Source: Hyphomicrobium_A sp963724945
Lineage (GTDB): Bacteria; Pseudomonadota; Alphaproteobacteria; Rhizobiales; Hyphomicrobiaceae
Reading direction: 5' to 3'
DNA: 64,000 bases
Assembly: GCA_963724945.1 (NCBI GenBank)
Contig: CAVRWL010000003.1
Location: 2,108,001 to 2,172,000 of the forward strand
Numbering within the stretch: position 1 is the stretch's first letter; the number at the start of each line of letters is the position of its first letter. The notes under the pieces are model-generated. The model was not told where the DNA came from. It worked only from the letters and a program-made list of their open reading frames with translations, and searched no databases. Position numbers and translations under genes: made by a program. Below, in pieces: positions 26,573 through 36,226 of this stretch.

Positions 26573-28027
26573 TTATTCCGCTGCCACCTGACCGGCGGGC
26601 GAACTGTAGTGCGTCGGAATCTGTTCGTGTCTGGCCAGGGCGGCTGCGAAAGCGTTGGCAACTCCGCGCGCAAATTGCTCGGGCGAAAAGCGCTTTGCAT
26701 TTTCGCGACACGCAGAAGAAAGTATGGCCGACCGGCTGGCCTCGAATCGCTCGACGGCCGCGATGACCGCTTCGGGCGTTTGCCTGTCGAACAGAACTCC
26801 CGTTGGCCATTGTGCCATTCCGAGCGGGCGCACGATGTCCATCGCGCCGCCGCGTCCGAAGGCGATTAGCGGCGTGCCGTACGCTTGCGCTTCGGCCAAT
26901 GCTATGCCGAAGTCTTCGCATCCCGCGAACACGAGAGCCTGCGCGCGGGCGACGGTCTCCAGGTATTCGGCGCGCGGTAAGTAACCCGTGAAACGGATGT
27001 TGCGGCCCGCGATGGAGCGCAACTGGCCGACGTTTTGGCCATCGCCGACGACGAGAAGTTTCCGCTTCGGCATCGCGTTGAAGGCCTCGACCACGAGATC
27101 CGCGCGCTTGTAGGGCGCGATGAACGACGCCATGACGTAGTAATCGCCCTTCTCTGCGGGGCACGCGATCTCCGCATTTTCTACGGGCGGAAATACGACT
27201 TGGGAGTCAATGCCATAGATGCGCCGTATGCGGGCGCGCACAAAGTTTGAGTTGGCGATCATCACGTCTGGAGCATGGGCGGTGCGCGTGTCCCATATGC
27301 GCAACTTGTGCATTAGATAGCGGAACAGTAATCCCTTCGGCCCGTAGCCAAGTTCGCCGTGGCGCAAATATGAGAACTGCTCATCCCACGCATAACGGAT
27401 CGGACTGTGCACGTAGCACAGGTGCGGCTGATCGGGGCGCGTCAGCACTCCGCGCGCGAATGCCGCGGAAGAGGATATGACGGCGTCGAAGTCGGTCACG
27501 TCGAACTGCTCGATCAAGAACGGGCAGATCGGAAACAGGGATCGGTAGAACTTGGATACTTTCGGGATGCGGTTGGCGACCGAGGTGTGGAAGATCACGC
27601 CGGGGAAGTGCTTGCGCTTTATGTGATCTGGCAGGAAGTCGAAGATGGTGAACACTTCCGCACCCTTGAAGATGCGGCAAAGCTCCGCCAGCACACGCTC
27701 TCCGCCGCGGTAGCTCGGACACCAGTCGTGCACGATCGCAATGCGCTTGAGATGTGGGTGGGGGACAGATCGCGCCCGACCATCGAGGAAGCCGATGCCG
27801 CTTTGGTCAAAATCGCAGGCCGCTCGTCCCACAGCACCACCGTGATCTAGCTCCGTGGGTTCTGCTTTGACCGACGGAACAAGTGTTTGGACATCGTTCG
27901 CAGCCAAAAGTATCGGTGCGGCAGGATGGCTAACAAGATAGTCCAACGGGCGTGGTGGAAGAGGCGGGAGCCGTTGAAACGTCAGCGCGCACCCTCGCTC
28001 GGATAGGGCGAGCATCGATTTGCGCAC
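26573..28027 (-). CDS. Glycosyltransferase family 4
   Basis: A GT-B retaining glycosyltransferase. The conserved part begins at LKRIAIVHDWCPSYRGGERV, about residue 93, so the true start may lie well inside the listed frame; a GTG near 27832 is possible. The acceptor domain includes CYVHSPIRYAWDEQ. The donor domain includes YYVMASFIAPYKRADLV, LLVVGDGQN and the E-x7-E pair in GCEDFGIALAEAQAYGTPLIAF. It probably extends the EPS repeat unit, perhaps with mannose given the ManC gene at 34.7 kb. It is divergent from the ExoF-type export gene. Confidence 0.84.
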   Translation of the reverse strand: MRKSMLALSERGCALTFQRLPPLPPRPLDYLVSHPAAPILLAANDVQTLVPSVKAEPTELDHGGAVGRAACDFDQSGIGFLDGRARSVPHPHLKRIAIVHDWCPSYRGGERVLAELCRIFKGAEVFTIFDFLPDHIKRKHFPGVIFHTSVANRIPKVSKFYRSLFPICPFLIEQFDVTDFDAVISSSAAFARGVLTRPDQPHLCYVHSPIRYAWDEQFSYLRHGELGYGPKGLLFRYLMHKLRIWDTRTAHAPDVMIANSNFVRARIRRIYGIDSQVVFPPVENAEIACPAEKGDYYVMASFIAPYKRADLVVEAFNAMPKRKLLVVGDGQNVGQLRSIAGRNIRFTGYLPRAEYLETVARAQALVFAGCEDFGIALAEAQAYGTPLIAFGRGGAMDIVRPLGMAQWPTGVLFDRQTPEAVIAAVERFEASRSAILSSACRENAKRFSPEQFARGVANAFAAALARHEQIPTHYSSPAGQVAAE

Positions 28028-28217
28028 GCAAGCAATGCGTAAGGCTTAGCCCGGTTCCCGTTCGAAGCGCCTGGACGGTGCAAGGCTCAACTTTTGTTGA
28101 GGGTCCTATTGTTCTCGAGCGCCGGTAGGGTTTCGGCGAGGCAATCTGCGGCCGCTTGGGGGCGCCGATACCGACTTCCGCCCCTCTCCCGGCGGTCCAA
28201 AGCTCGAGAGCGTCGAA

Positions 28218-29572
28218 ATGATCCAGAAAATCATCAACGGAAGCGTTCTGATGGTTGCGATTTTTTTCTCATCGCTCCCAATTTGCAGCATCGGCGCGAC
28301 GGAACTCCGAAATGTGCCGGCGAGCAGCCCTCGATCACAATATCAGCTGGGACCGCAGGACAAGGTAACCGTCAAGGTCTACGAATGGCGTCCAGCGCGC
28401 GACGAGATCTATGAGTGGGCCGCCTTCAAAGGCGATTACGTCGTAGACGCGGCCGGAACCCTCTCACTACCCCTTTTGGGCGACGTGCCGGCTGAAGGCG
28501 TCGGCACATCCGATCTTTCGAAGGAGATCGCGGAGCGGTTGAAAAGCAAGATGGGGCTCATGGCTATCCCCGACGTAACCGTTCAGGTCGTGAAGTTTCG
28601 TCCATTCTACATAGTCGGGGCGGTGGATAAGCCCGGGGAGTTCGCCTACCGGCCTGGATTGACCGTTCTCGAAGCGTACGCGCTCGCCGGCGGCAAGCCG
28701 CGCAATGCACTTGAGGGAGCTCGTCTCGAGCGCGAAGCGATCACGAACTCGAGGGGAGCTCAGCGGTTTGGCGCTAGAGATACAAACCTTGACGGTTCGC
28801 ATGGCCAGGCTAAAGGCCGAACTTGCCAACGCTGAAACGATCGATTTGCCGCCCGACATCCGATCGAAGGCGAGCATAGACGGTATCGACCAAACGATTA
28901 AACAAGAGCAGCTTGTATTCAACATGCGCAAGGAGAGCTTCAAGACGCAGATCAGCGCGCTGGAGCAGTTGAAGTCCTACCTCGAGCAGGAGGCGGCATC
29001 CCTCGAGAAGCAGCTCGACATTCACAAGATCGAAGTCAGCTCGGTGAAGGCCGAGTACGACATGGTGCACAAGCTCTACGAGAAGGGCCTGACGACGGTG
29101 CCGCGTAAGCTCGCGTTGGAACGGACCATGGCGCAGATCGATGGTGATCGTCTGCGGCTCGAGTTCGAACCTGATGCGTGCCCGCCAGGAGATCGGCAGG
29201 ACCAAGATCGCCATGATCGAGCTTGAGGCCAAGCGCAGTAGCGACCTTTCGACCGAAATGCAGACGACGCGGACAAAGCTCGACGACCTGAAGAACAAGA
29301 TGAAAACCGCTACCAGCCTGCTGTCGGATACGAAGGAAGTGGCCTCGCAGATCGTCAGCGAAGCGGATGCCGGCAGCCCGCAACCCGTCTTCGATATTCT
29401 CCGTCACGGGGCCGAAGAGTTGCGCGAGCGCAATGTGCCTCAAAGCGAGAAGATCCAACCGGGCGACACGGTCTTTGTGGAGCAATCGCGAGCCGATCCC
29501 GAGATCTCGGGAGCCTCGCCGCAAGCGGCTCCGACGGCAACGGTCAGCGCTTCCAGCGATCGCTTGAACTGA
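28218..29572 (+). pseudogene. ExoF-type polysaccharide export protein, two frameshifts
   Basis: One gene of about 450 codons in three frames. Frame one has a signal peptide (VLMVAIFFSSLPICSIGA), the polysaccharide-export domain (YQLGPQDKVTVKVYEW, YVVDAAGTLSLPLLGDV) and a SLBB-like segment (FYIVGAVDKPGEFAYRPGL). A lost G in the run at 28753-28756 moves to frame two, a long coiled coil (ELSGLALEIQTLTVRMARLK onward). An extra T at 29164-29165 moves to frame three, which completes the coiled coil and the C-terminus. The layout matches rhizobial ExoF, a periplasmic/outer-membrane partner of the Wzc-type co-polymerase encoded next to it. Both joins become seamless with one-base edits, so the gene is probably intact in the organism. 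Confidence 0.75.
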
Positions 29573-29871
29573 AGCGCGCCGATCGCGCTTCCGGCAAGCA
29601 TCGCGCGTTCGTTTCACGCTGCATACATGCGAGTGCGCGGCGTGGCGACCAGCCCGCATCCAGTTGACCAGCATCACCGAACCTGACGACGGCAACCGAA
29701 TGAATTCTTGCGTCAGGCGCGGTTGTGGCCCTTTGAGCCGAGCGTCGCTTCGGCTCCGGGCGACACTCAAACGCTCATAAGCGTGAAAGCAGCCCCTCAA
29801 TAGGGCCGGCGTAGTCGTATCGCCGGACCGGGCCCGGGCGGGCACGCTCGATCCGAGCGCGCTCTCTGATG
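29573..29871. other. Intergenic gap between convergent export genes
   Basis: 299 bases between the ExoF-type gene (plus) and the Wzc-type gene (minus), which converge here. I see no gene and no clear hairpin with a T-tract. Confidence 0.45.
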
Positions 29872-31851
29872 TCAACGGTGATAGGAGCCGCGATAGCTAC
29901 CGGTCACCTCACCGTAGTTGACCATCGAGGGCTCGACCATGTTGAGGACAACTCCCAACGTGTCGACGCGGGCATTGCGCAGCAAGTAGTTTGATTCCAG
30001 AACCGTCGGCGACGGTGTTTTCGACCACTGAACCACGAGCAACGTGCCGTCGAGCATCGATCCCATGCTGAGCGCATCGAGGTTGGCGGCAAGTGGCGGC
30101 ATTTCCACGATGACCAGCTCGTACTCCTTCTTGACGTCATCGATGAGTTTGCGCGCCGTATCGGAGCCGAGGATGCCGTCATGCGCCGGGTTCTGGCCGC
30201 TGTCGGCGACAGGCAGGAGATCGAAGATCGCATTCTCCGGCTGGAGAATGCATGTAGCGAGTGCGGCGTCCGACCTTATGGCCTCAAGCAGCCCCAACTT
30301 CGCTGTCGGCGCGAGTGCCTTGCTGAGCGAAGCGTTCATCAGGTCGCCGTCGATGAGGAGCGTCCTCGTGCCGGACTGAGCGAACAGCGCCGCGAGATTG
30401 GCCGCGATGGTGGTCTTACCTTCGCCGGGGAGCGCGGAGGTGATCCCGATGCAATGGAGCCGATTGGCCCTGCCTGCAATGGAGATGGCAGCCTTAAGCT
30501 TTTTGATGCCGAAGCTGAAGCTGGAGAACGGCATCGTGACAGCCGTATCGAGCGATTCCGGCGCTGCCGACGCGGCGCTCCGATTAAGCTCGGCCGAGGG
30601 AGAGATGGAAGCCTTAATGAGCTTTTTGACGTTGAGGCTGAACCTCGAGAACGGCGTCGTGACGCCTGTATCGAGCGATTCCGGTAGGGTGCTCCGACTA
30701 AGCTGGCCTAAGGCGAAAATGTGCAGCTTCACCCAGTCCACAAGCTGAATTGTGCGTCCAGTGGTTGCTGACCTTCGCGAGCTTGGCAGACGCGGAACAG
30801 ACGCGAGGCACTCCATGCCGACTTCCTCGCGAACTTGCGCGGGATTTGAGATGCTACGATCTGTGTTGTGCCGGAAGAACGCGATGCCGAGACCAGTGAT
30901 ACAGCCCATGAGGGCGCCGAAAGCGAGGATCAGTTTGGTGCGGGGGTGGCTCTTGCCGAGGGGAGGCGTAGCAGCAGTAATGATACGGGCGTTGGTTGCG
31001 GGATACGACTGCTTCTGCACCGACTCCGTATAGGCCATTAGATAGCTTTGATAGATCTGCCGATAGGTCTGGGCAGTGGATTCGAGTTCCTCCAATGTGT
31101 TTACGTGGGCGTTCCCACTGGGCTCAGTTCCGCCACTTGGCTTCGTGGCCTCTTGAGCCGGCTCGAGACGATAGTCGCGCTTTGCGCGAAACTCCTGAAC
31201 GGCGAGTGCAGCCTTGTTCATCTGCCGGCGAAGCTGATCGATGCGCTCCTCGAGCCACTGCCCGCTCAGCTTGATAGCGTGCGCTCTCGCGGACACCTCC
31301 TCGGCGACGTAAGCTTCAGCCGTCGCATTCGCGACTTTGGCGGCGAGCTCCGGATTGGTGGCGCTGAACAGGATTTGGATCGCATAGGACAATCCGACGC
31401 GGCGCACGGAAAGGTCCGCTGCAAACATGGCCAGCATCTCGTGACGCCTGGCGGAGGCGTCGCGGCTTCTGATGCGGGACTTAAATTCGGGGTTTGATTC
31501 CAGATCGAGCTTGTCGATGATGGCGCCAGCTATCTTTTCCGATCGAAGAATTTCAAGTTGGCTTTCGACCTGGGAATTATCGATGGAAAAGATCGCATCG
31601 TTTCTCGGCTCACGCAGCACCTGCGGCAGGCTCGGATCGATCACGAGCGTCGTTCCCGCGGTGTAGAGCGGGACCGTCATGAACACATATACGGCCGCCA
31701 TTGCTATTCCAACTGCGGTGGTCAGCCATATAGTGGCGGCATAGCGCTTGAAGAAGCGCTTGAGGTCATGGTGCGTGATGAATGCCGACTCGGACATCCG
31801 GGAGACCACGTCGGCAGCTTTGAAGCCTGCAGGTCGGACATAATCTTGCAT
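29872..31851 (-). CDS. Wzc/ExoP-like polysaccharide co-polymerase with CpsD-type ATPase domain
   Basis: A 659-residue inner-membrane protein. Residues about 25-330 form a Wzz domain flanked by two membrane helices (TTAVGIAMAAVYVFMTVPLY and ILAFGALMGCITGLGIAFF). Residues 467-659 form a BY-kinase-like ATPase with Walker A ALPGEGKTT (473-481) and Walker A' LLIDGDLM. Walker B reads VIVEMPP, with Glu in place of the usual Asp. The C-terminal tail has only three scattered tyrosines (NYGEVTGSYRGSYHR) instead of a dense cluster. The linker between the domains holds a duplicated 40-residue unit. The protein should set EPS chain length and gate export. Its ATG directly abuts the stop of the upstream gene. 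Confidence 0.85.
   Translation of the reverse strand: MQDYVRPAGFKAADVVSRMSESAFITHHDLKRFFKRYAATIWLTTAVGIAMAAVYVFMTVPLYTAGTTLVIDPSLPQVLREPRNDAIFSIDNSQVESQLEILRSEKIAGAIIDKLDLESNPEFKSRIRSRDASARRHEMLAMFAADLSVRRVGLSYAIQILFSATNPELAAKVANATAEAYVAEEVSARAHAIKLSGQWLEERIDQLRRQMNKAALAVQEFRAKRDYRLEPAQEATKPSGGTEPSGNAHVNTLEELESTAQTYRQIYQSYLMAYTESVQKQSYPATNARIITAATPPLGKSHPRTKLILAFGALMGCITGLGIAFFRHNTDRSISNPAQVREEVGMECLASVPRLPSSRRSATTGRTIQLVDWVKLHIFALGQLSRSTLPESLDTGVTTPFSRFSLNVKKLIKASISPSAELNRSAASAAPESLDTAVTMPFSSFSFGIKKLKAAISIAGRANRLHCIGITSALPGEGKTTIAANLAALFAQSGTRTLLIDGDLMNASLSKALAPTAKLGLLEAIRSDAALATCILQPENAIFDLLPVADSGQNPAHDGILGSDTARKLIDDVKKEYELVIVEMPPLAANLDALSMGSMLDGTLLVVQWSKTPSPTVLESNYLLRNARVDTLGVVLNMVEPSMVNYGEVTGSYRGSYHR
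30482..30711 (-). repeat. Tandem duplication inside the Wzc-like gene
   Basis: Two diverged direct copies of a unit of about 115 bases, 30482-30597 and 30602-30711, encoding parallel segments: PESLDTGVTTPFSRFSLNVK and PESLDTAVTMPFSSFSFGIK, each followed by a KKL..AxIS stretch. It lies between the Wzz and ATPase domains, so it lengthens or reshapes the cytoplasmic linker. Confidence 0.75.
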
Positions 31852-32799
31852 TTAGGTGACCATCATTGAGGTTAAAAGTCCCGCGTCTCGGATACGCTGC
31901 GCGACGCACTCGTCGGTACCCGTGTGCGTCGACACATGGCTGAATAACGTGGTTCGTGGTTTGGCGAGCTCGGCGCAGTTGTCGGCAAGCACGCGCTGCG
32001 CCAACTCCGTCAGCCGCTCGCAGCCACACCCAATGTCGGCATAGTGCCGCAACGCCGCGCAAGGGCTGTCTGCCTCCAACTCATCGTCAGCGGAGATCAC
32101 GTCGAGAAGGCAGCTTGCAATGGTGCGATTTATGTAGGCTTCGCGCCCCTGCATAAGGTGCCCGAGCACGGCGGCGACAGTGAGTGTCTCATGTGCGTAA
32201 GCATGGTTCGGGTACACATAAGCGCCATTGAGCCGCGAATGGATCGTTGCGATGACGATGTCGGTGAAGGAGAGCGACCAATCGATCATGCTCTCTCCTT
32301 CCGAGCGATGGCCGGCCATTCTTCGTGCGTCGCGGAGCATTCGGTCGATGCGAGCGATCGCGATCAGATCCGCGAGAAGGCGATATGGGCCCGTGGCCTG
32401 CGCTCCGGCGCCGACCTGGGCAGGCGGGCTCATTCGATCGGTGAGGCACTCGGCGACGGCAAGCTGCGTCAAAGTCCCAGTTGAGACGAGCAGCTCCACC
32501 GCGGCAGACGATGAGAGAGCCGAATGCGCCATCGCCGACATCAGTTGCGCGGCGTTCAAGACGCGCGCTTTCAAGGCATTAGCGAGATATCCTGCCGCGC
32601 CGTGAGCCGTGTCTCCTCCCGAGTAGTGCCCGGCGAGCGAGGGAAGAAGAAAAACGAGATCATCTTCTCTGACGCTGCCCCAGTCGGCAGGGCGCCATAC
32701 GGCCAAAAGTGAGAAATCTGGCGTGTCCCCGCCCCAAGCCGTCGAATGCGCCGCATTCAACTCGGGACTTTGCGCGCGCGGAGCAGGCACTCTCAACAT
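31852..32799 (-). CDS. Hypothetical protein upstream of the Wzc-like gene
   Basis: A 315-residue protein I do not recognise. It has no signal peptide and no clear membrane helix; it looks mostly alpha-helical, with the helices LANALKARVLNAAQLMSAMA and LTVAAVLGHLMQGREAYI and a Cys-rich stretch YADIGCGCERL. Its TAA stop directly touches the ATG of the Wzc-like gene, so the two are almost certainly co-transcribed and translationally coupled. That placement points to a role in EPS export or its control. Confidence 0.6.
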   Translation of the reverse strand: MLRVPAPRAQSPELNAAHSTAWGGDTPDFSLLAVWRPADWGSVREDDLVFLLPSLAGHYSGGDTAHGAAGYLANALKARVLNAAQLMSAMAHSALSSSAAVELLVSTGTLTQLAVAECLTDRMSPPAQVGAGAQATGPYRLLADLIAIARIDRMLRDARRMAGHRSEGESMIDWSLSFTDIVIATIHSRLNGAYVYPNHAYAHETLTVAAVLGHLMQGREAYINRTIASCLLDVISADDELEADSPCAALRHYADIGCGCERLTELAQRVLADNCAELAKPRTTLFSHVSTHTGTDECVAQRIRDAGLLTSMMVT

Positions 32800-33148
32800 G
32801 TCGAGCTAAACCCCAAGCGATGGTGAAAACTCCTCGCCTGTCTTCGTTTAACATGCCGGGGGATCGTCGAAGACTTGATCGATCGGCGTACGACAGGTTC
32901 GCATTATGGGGGCCTACCACCGGCAGCCAGGCTTCGCGACTGAAGCTCTTGTCCGGGAGCGCATCCCGTCGGCGTCGTGGCGCAGACGCACGCGGCCGCT
33001 CACAGATGGTGCTGCGCTCACGCTCGGCGTTTATGCCTTTTAGGTGGGTGGCGGTGAATATGGCAGGACTACAAGCGAACGGCACGCGCTCGCAGACAGC
33101 CAGCGCCTCGCGCGCGTCCGTCGGGGCAATAGTGCGCTCGACTAAATC
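32800..33148. other. Intergenic region between hypothetical gene and VPEID gene
   Basis: 349 bases, with minus-strand genes on both sides. No supportable gene. It should carry the promoter for the 32799-to-29872 operon. Confidence 0.45.
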
Positions 33149-33355
33149 TCAGCTCTGCTTGCGACGGCTGTAAAGCATGGCGCAGATGCTGATGAGCAGC
33201 GCCATCACGGCGAGCCCGCTCGATACGTCGATTTCAGGCACTGCTGCCGGTGGTGCCGGGGGAGGACTGACGAGTTCCCATCCGCCAGCAAATGCCTGGC
33301 CTATCGTCCCAAGTGTGGCTAAGAGCGCGGTCGTGACAACCTTCATCTTCATCAT
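33149..33355 (-). CDS. Small VPEID-CTERM sorting-signal protein
   Basis: A 68-residue protein built almost only of targeting signals. It has an N-terminal signal peptide (about 1-23, ending QAFA), a short proline-rich mature part (ELVSPPPAPPAA), the motif V39-P-E-I-D43, a membrane helix (GLAVMALLISICAMLYS) and a basic tail SRRKQS. This is the tripartite layout of PEP-CTERM-like exosortase substrates, in the VPEID variant that, from family knowledge, pairs with exosortase E. The matching exosortase E/protease lies 2.9 kb away at 36227-37831. After cleavage the mature peptide would be only about 20 residues, which suggests a structural or signalling peptide rather than an enzyme. Confidence 0.82.
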   Translation of the reverse strand: MMKMKVVTTALLATLGTIGQAFAGGWELVSPPPAPPAAVPEIDVSSGLAVMALLISICAMLYSRRKQS

Positions 33356-33612
33356 TTTCCCCTATCGCAACGGAAGATGCCGGATCGGTCTTTTACGAAA
33401 GACCATTATGGAGCCTCCGGACTCGCTGCGACAGTCGCTCTTAGGACGTACCCCTTTTAGCCGCTGAGCACCCGGCCGCGCAGCGGCAACAAAGCGAAGA
33501 CCGGGAATCGCCACGGACCCTAGGTCTACCGCTGAGGCGACGCAGCGCTGCCGCGCCGTTAACCATGGCAGCGTCGCCCGGTCTTCCTGCGAAGTTCGTC
33601 CGCGGATGCCCC

Positions 33613-34368
33613 TTATGGCAAGTACGGCATGTCGAATTGATAAGTCACACCAAATCGTCCGACCCAGAACTGGTCGTCCCAGTTGGTGACCAGCTTCAGC
33701 ACCGCCCCGCTGGTCGTCGTGGCGAAGTAGGTGCGATCCTCGCTGCCAAGGTCGACATAGAGCCCTTCGGCACGCAGCAGCCAATGTGGCGCAAAGAGGT
33801 ATTCCGTGCCGAAGCCGCCGGTCCAACCGATCTTGGTGCTGTTGTTGGACTGCGAGGTCGTGCCGCCGCCGAAGGAAAAATTGGCGCAGCCGACACAATT
33901 ATCATTGAGCGTGTGACTGACGTTTGCGTAGGCGAGGCCGCCGGTGGCATAGACGAGCCAGTTGTCCAGAAACACGGTGCCGACGCGGCCGCGAAGCGTG
34001 CCGAACCAATTCAGCTTGCTGTTGTAAGTCGTTGTCTCGGTGAGACCTGTAGTACCGGCTCCCCCGACTTCAACGTCGACCCCCGTCGGCGAGGTGTTGG
34101 CACCATTGAAGTCCGTTTCGATGCCGAGGAGGAAGCAGTTCAAAAACCAATTGTAGCCCAGATAGCCGCCGCCGGTGAATCCCGTATCCGTGTCTTTGAA
34201 CTCGCCCGCTGTCGGAACGGTGATATCGACGTGGTGGCTGGCAAAGCCTATCGCGGCTCCAAGGTAAGGCCCGGAAAAATCCGGCAAGGTTCCTTGCTGC
34301 GCCGAGGCATTTGTTGCGGGCAGGCTCAAAATCGCGGCCATGGATGCGAGCGCTAGGTATCGCGTCAT
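33613..34368 (-). CDS. Omp25/RopB-like outer-membrane beta-barrel protein
   Basis: A 251-residue outer-membrane protein starting at the ATG at 34368, with GGAG seven bases upstream; the longer frame is non-coding. It has a signal peptide (LALASMAAILSLPATNASAQ) and then an eight-strand-like barrel with alternating aromatic/glycine strands (FSGPYLGAAIGFASHHVDI, GGGYLGYNWFL, WFGTLRGRVGTVF). It ends in a typical C-terminal strand, FGVTYQFDMPYLP. It is the common surface porin-like family of alphaproteobacteria. It sits upstream of the VPEID gene on the same strand, 257 bases away. Confidence 0.85.
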   Translation of the reverse strand: MTRYLALASMAAILSLPATNASAQQGTLPDFSGPYLGAAIGFASHHVDITVPTAGEFKDTDTGFTGGGYLGYNWFLNCFLLGIETDFNGANTSPTGVDVEVGGAGTTGLTETTTYNSKLNWFGTLRGRVGTVFLDNWLVYATGGLAYANVSHTLNDNCVGCANFSFGGGTTSQSNNSTKIGWTGGFGTEYLFAPHWLLRAEGLYVDLGSEDRTYFATTTSGAVLKLVTNWDDQFWVGRFGVTYQFDMPYLP

Positions 34369-34734
34369 TGTATTGTCTCCAAATTCTCCGAGACCAAGTT
34401 GCGCACGCGACAAGCACGGCCGAAGACAACGATGATTCGTAAAGCGGCGTCGATGATAGTTGGATCGAGCAGGGCAAGATTTGAGGGTCTGGTGCTGTGA
34501 TCCCACAATTTAGTGAGTGTTGGTACAGCAACCCGCGAACGCTGACGCAAAGCTCTTGCGGATTGGCCCGCCGCGGCCGCAACCGTACGCCTTCCGAGGT
34601 AGGGTGGCCGGCCGCTCCCAGTGATCAGGCCGCTCGGATATCTGCCAGGCGGTTTTTCTGATGCCGGGTCAGACTTTCTGGGATGCTGCTCCCATTGCAA
34701 AGGTCTGAGAGCATGGGATGGACATCGGTAGCTT

Positions 34735-36195
34735 TTGAGTGGTGGGGTCGAATTGTCCACGATCATTCCTGTCGTTCTGTCGGGTGGCTCGGGAACGCGA
34801 CTGTGGCCGTTATCGCGCGCGATGTACCCGAAGCAGTTCCTGCGCTTTTTTGATCGCGATGAGGCGAGCCTGCTCGGTGCGACGCTGAAGCGGCTGAGCG
34901 ACAAGACCAAATTCGGCGCGCCGATTTTGATCTGCAACAATGACCATCGCTTCCTCGTTCGCGAGGAAGCCACGCGCGTAGGTGTCGACCCGCGGGCCAT
35001 TATCCTGGAGCCGGTGGCCCGCAACACCGCTCCAGCGGTGGCCGTTGCCGCTCTTTATGCAGAGCGCCTGCCTGATGATGCCGTGCTCGTGGTGATGCCG
35101 TCGGACCATCTCGTCAAGGACGAGGTGAGATTCGCCGACCAGGTGCTCCAGGCCGCAAAAATCGCGGAGAAGGGGAAACTCGTTCTCTTCGGCGTGACGC
35201 CAGATGAGCCCCACACAGGCTATGGCTATTTGCGCCGGGGCGCACCCCTGGAAGATCGGACAGGCGGGTTTGCGGTGGCGGGCTTCTATGAAAAGCCGAC
35301 GCTCGAGAAGGCCCAGGAGTATCTCGAGAGGGGCGGCTATTTTTGGAATAGCGGCTTGTTTGTTATGCGTCCGCGAACGTATATCCAGGAGCTCGAGCAC
35401 CACGCGCCGGAAATATTGCAGGCAGCGCGCAACGCATTAGCGAACGCGGCCGATGACCTTGGTTTCCTCCGTCTCCATGCGCCCGCGTTCGCTGTTTCCC
35501 CGAACATCTCGATCGACTATTCCGTAATGGAGAAGACGGATCTGGCCGCGATGCTGCCGCTCGATGTTGGTTGGTCCGACATCGGCTCCTGGGCCTCGCT
35601 GTGGTCGGAGACGCCGCATGATGAGCACGGAAACGCTACTCACGGCGACATGATCCTCATGGATACAAAGGATTGCCTGGTGCGGAGCGAGCGATCGCTC
35701 GTAGCCACGATCGGCGTCGACGACCTCGTCATCGTCGATACGCCCGATGCGCTGCTGGTGGCCGACAAATCCCGCTCGCAGGATGTCGCCAAAATCGTTG
35801 CCGGGCTGAAGCGCTCGAACCGCAAGGAACACGAGCAACACCTGCGCAATCACCGGCCGTGGGGATTCTTTGAAACCTTGAGCCTCGGTCCTCGTTTTCA
35901 GGTGAAGCTCTTGCACGTGCGGCCGGGGTCTGCGCTGTCACTGCAAATGCATCACCATCGCTCCGAGCACTGGGTGGTGGTGCAAGGCACCGCCAAAGTT
36001 ACAATCGACAACACGCAAAAGCTCGTGCGTGAAAACGAGAGTGTCTACATCGTTGCAACGCAGTGGCACCGGCTGGAGAACCCCGGCAAGGTGCCGCTCG
36101 AGTTGATCGAGATCCAGACCGGCGCCTACTTCGGCGAGGATGACATCGTACGTTCTGACGACATCTATCGTCGTGCGCCAGAGGAAACCCGCTAG
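34735..36195 (+). CDS. manC: Mannose-1-phosphate guanylyltransferase/mannose-6-phosphate isomerase
   Basis: A 486-residue bifunctional enzyme that makes GDP-mannose for EPS. The N-terminal nucleotidyltransferase carries VLSGGSGTRLWPLSR, the substrate-site segment FYEKPTLEKAQEYL and NSGLFVMRP. The C-terminal cupin isomerase carries RPWGFFETL, FQVKLLHVRPG and the metal-binding QMHHHRSEHWVVVQG. The start is a TTG at 34735, the earliest in-frame start; a TTG at 34753 is an alternative. It indicates mannose or a GDP-mannose-derived sugar in the polymer. Confidence 0.92.
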   Translation: MSGGVELSTIIPVVLSGGSGTRLWPLSRAMYPKQFLRFFDRDEASLLGATLKRLSDKTKFGAPILICNNDHRFLVREEATRVGVDPRAIILEPVARNTAPAVAVAALYAERLPDDAVLVVMPSDHLVKDEVRFADQVLQAAKIAEKGKLVLFGVTPDEPHTGYGYLRRGAPLEDRTGGFAVAGFYEKPTLEKAQEYLERGGYFWNSGLFVMRPRTYIQELEHHAPEILQAARNALANAADDLGFLRLHAPAFAVSPNISIDYSVMEKTDLAAMLPLDVGWSDIGSWASLWSETPHDEHGNATHGDMILMDTKDCLVRSERSLVATIGVDDLVIVDTPDALLVADKSRSQDVAKIVAGLKRSNRKEHEQHLRNHRPWGFFETLSLGPRFQVKLLHVRPGSALSLQMHHHRSEHWVVVQGTAKVTIDNTQKLVRENESVYIVATQWHRLENPGKVPLELIEIQTGAYFGEDDIVRSDDIYRRAPEETR

Positions 36196-36226
36196 CTGAG
36201 CACCTCCGGCGCGAATGGCTGCTCGA

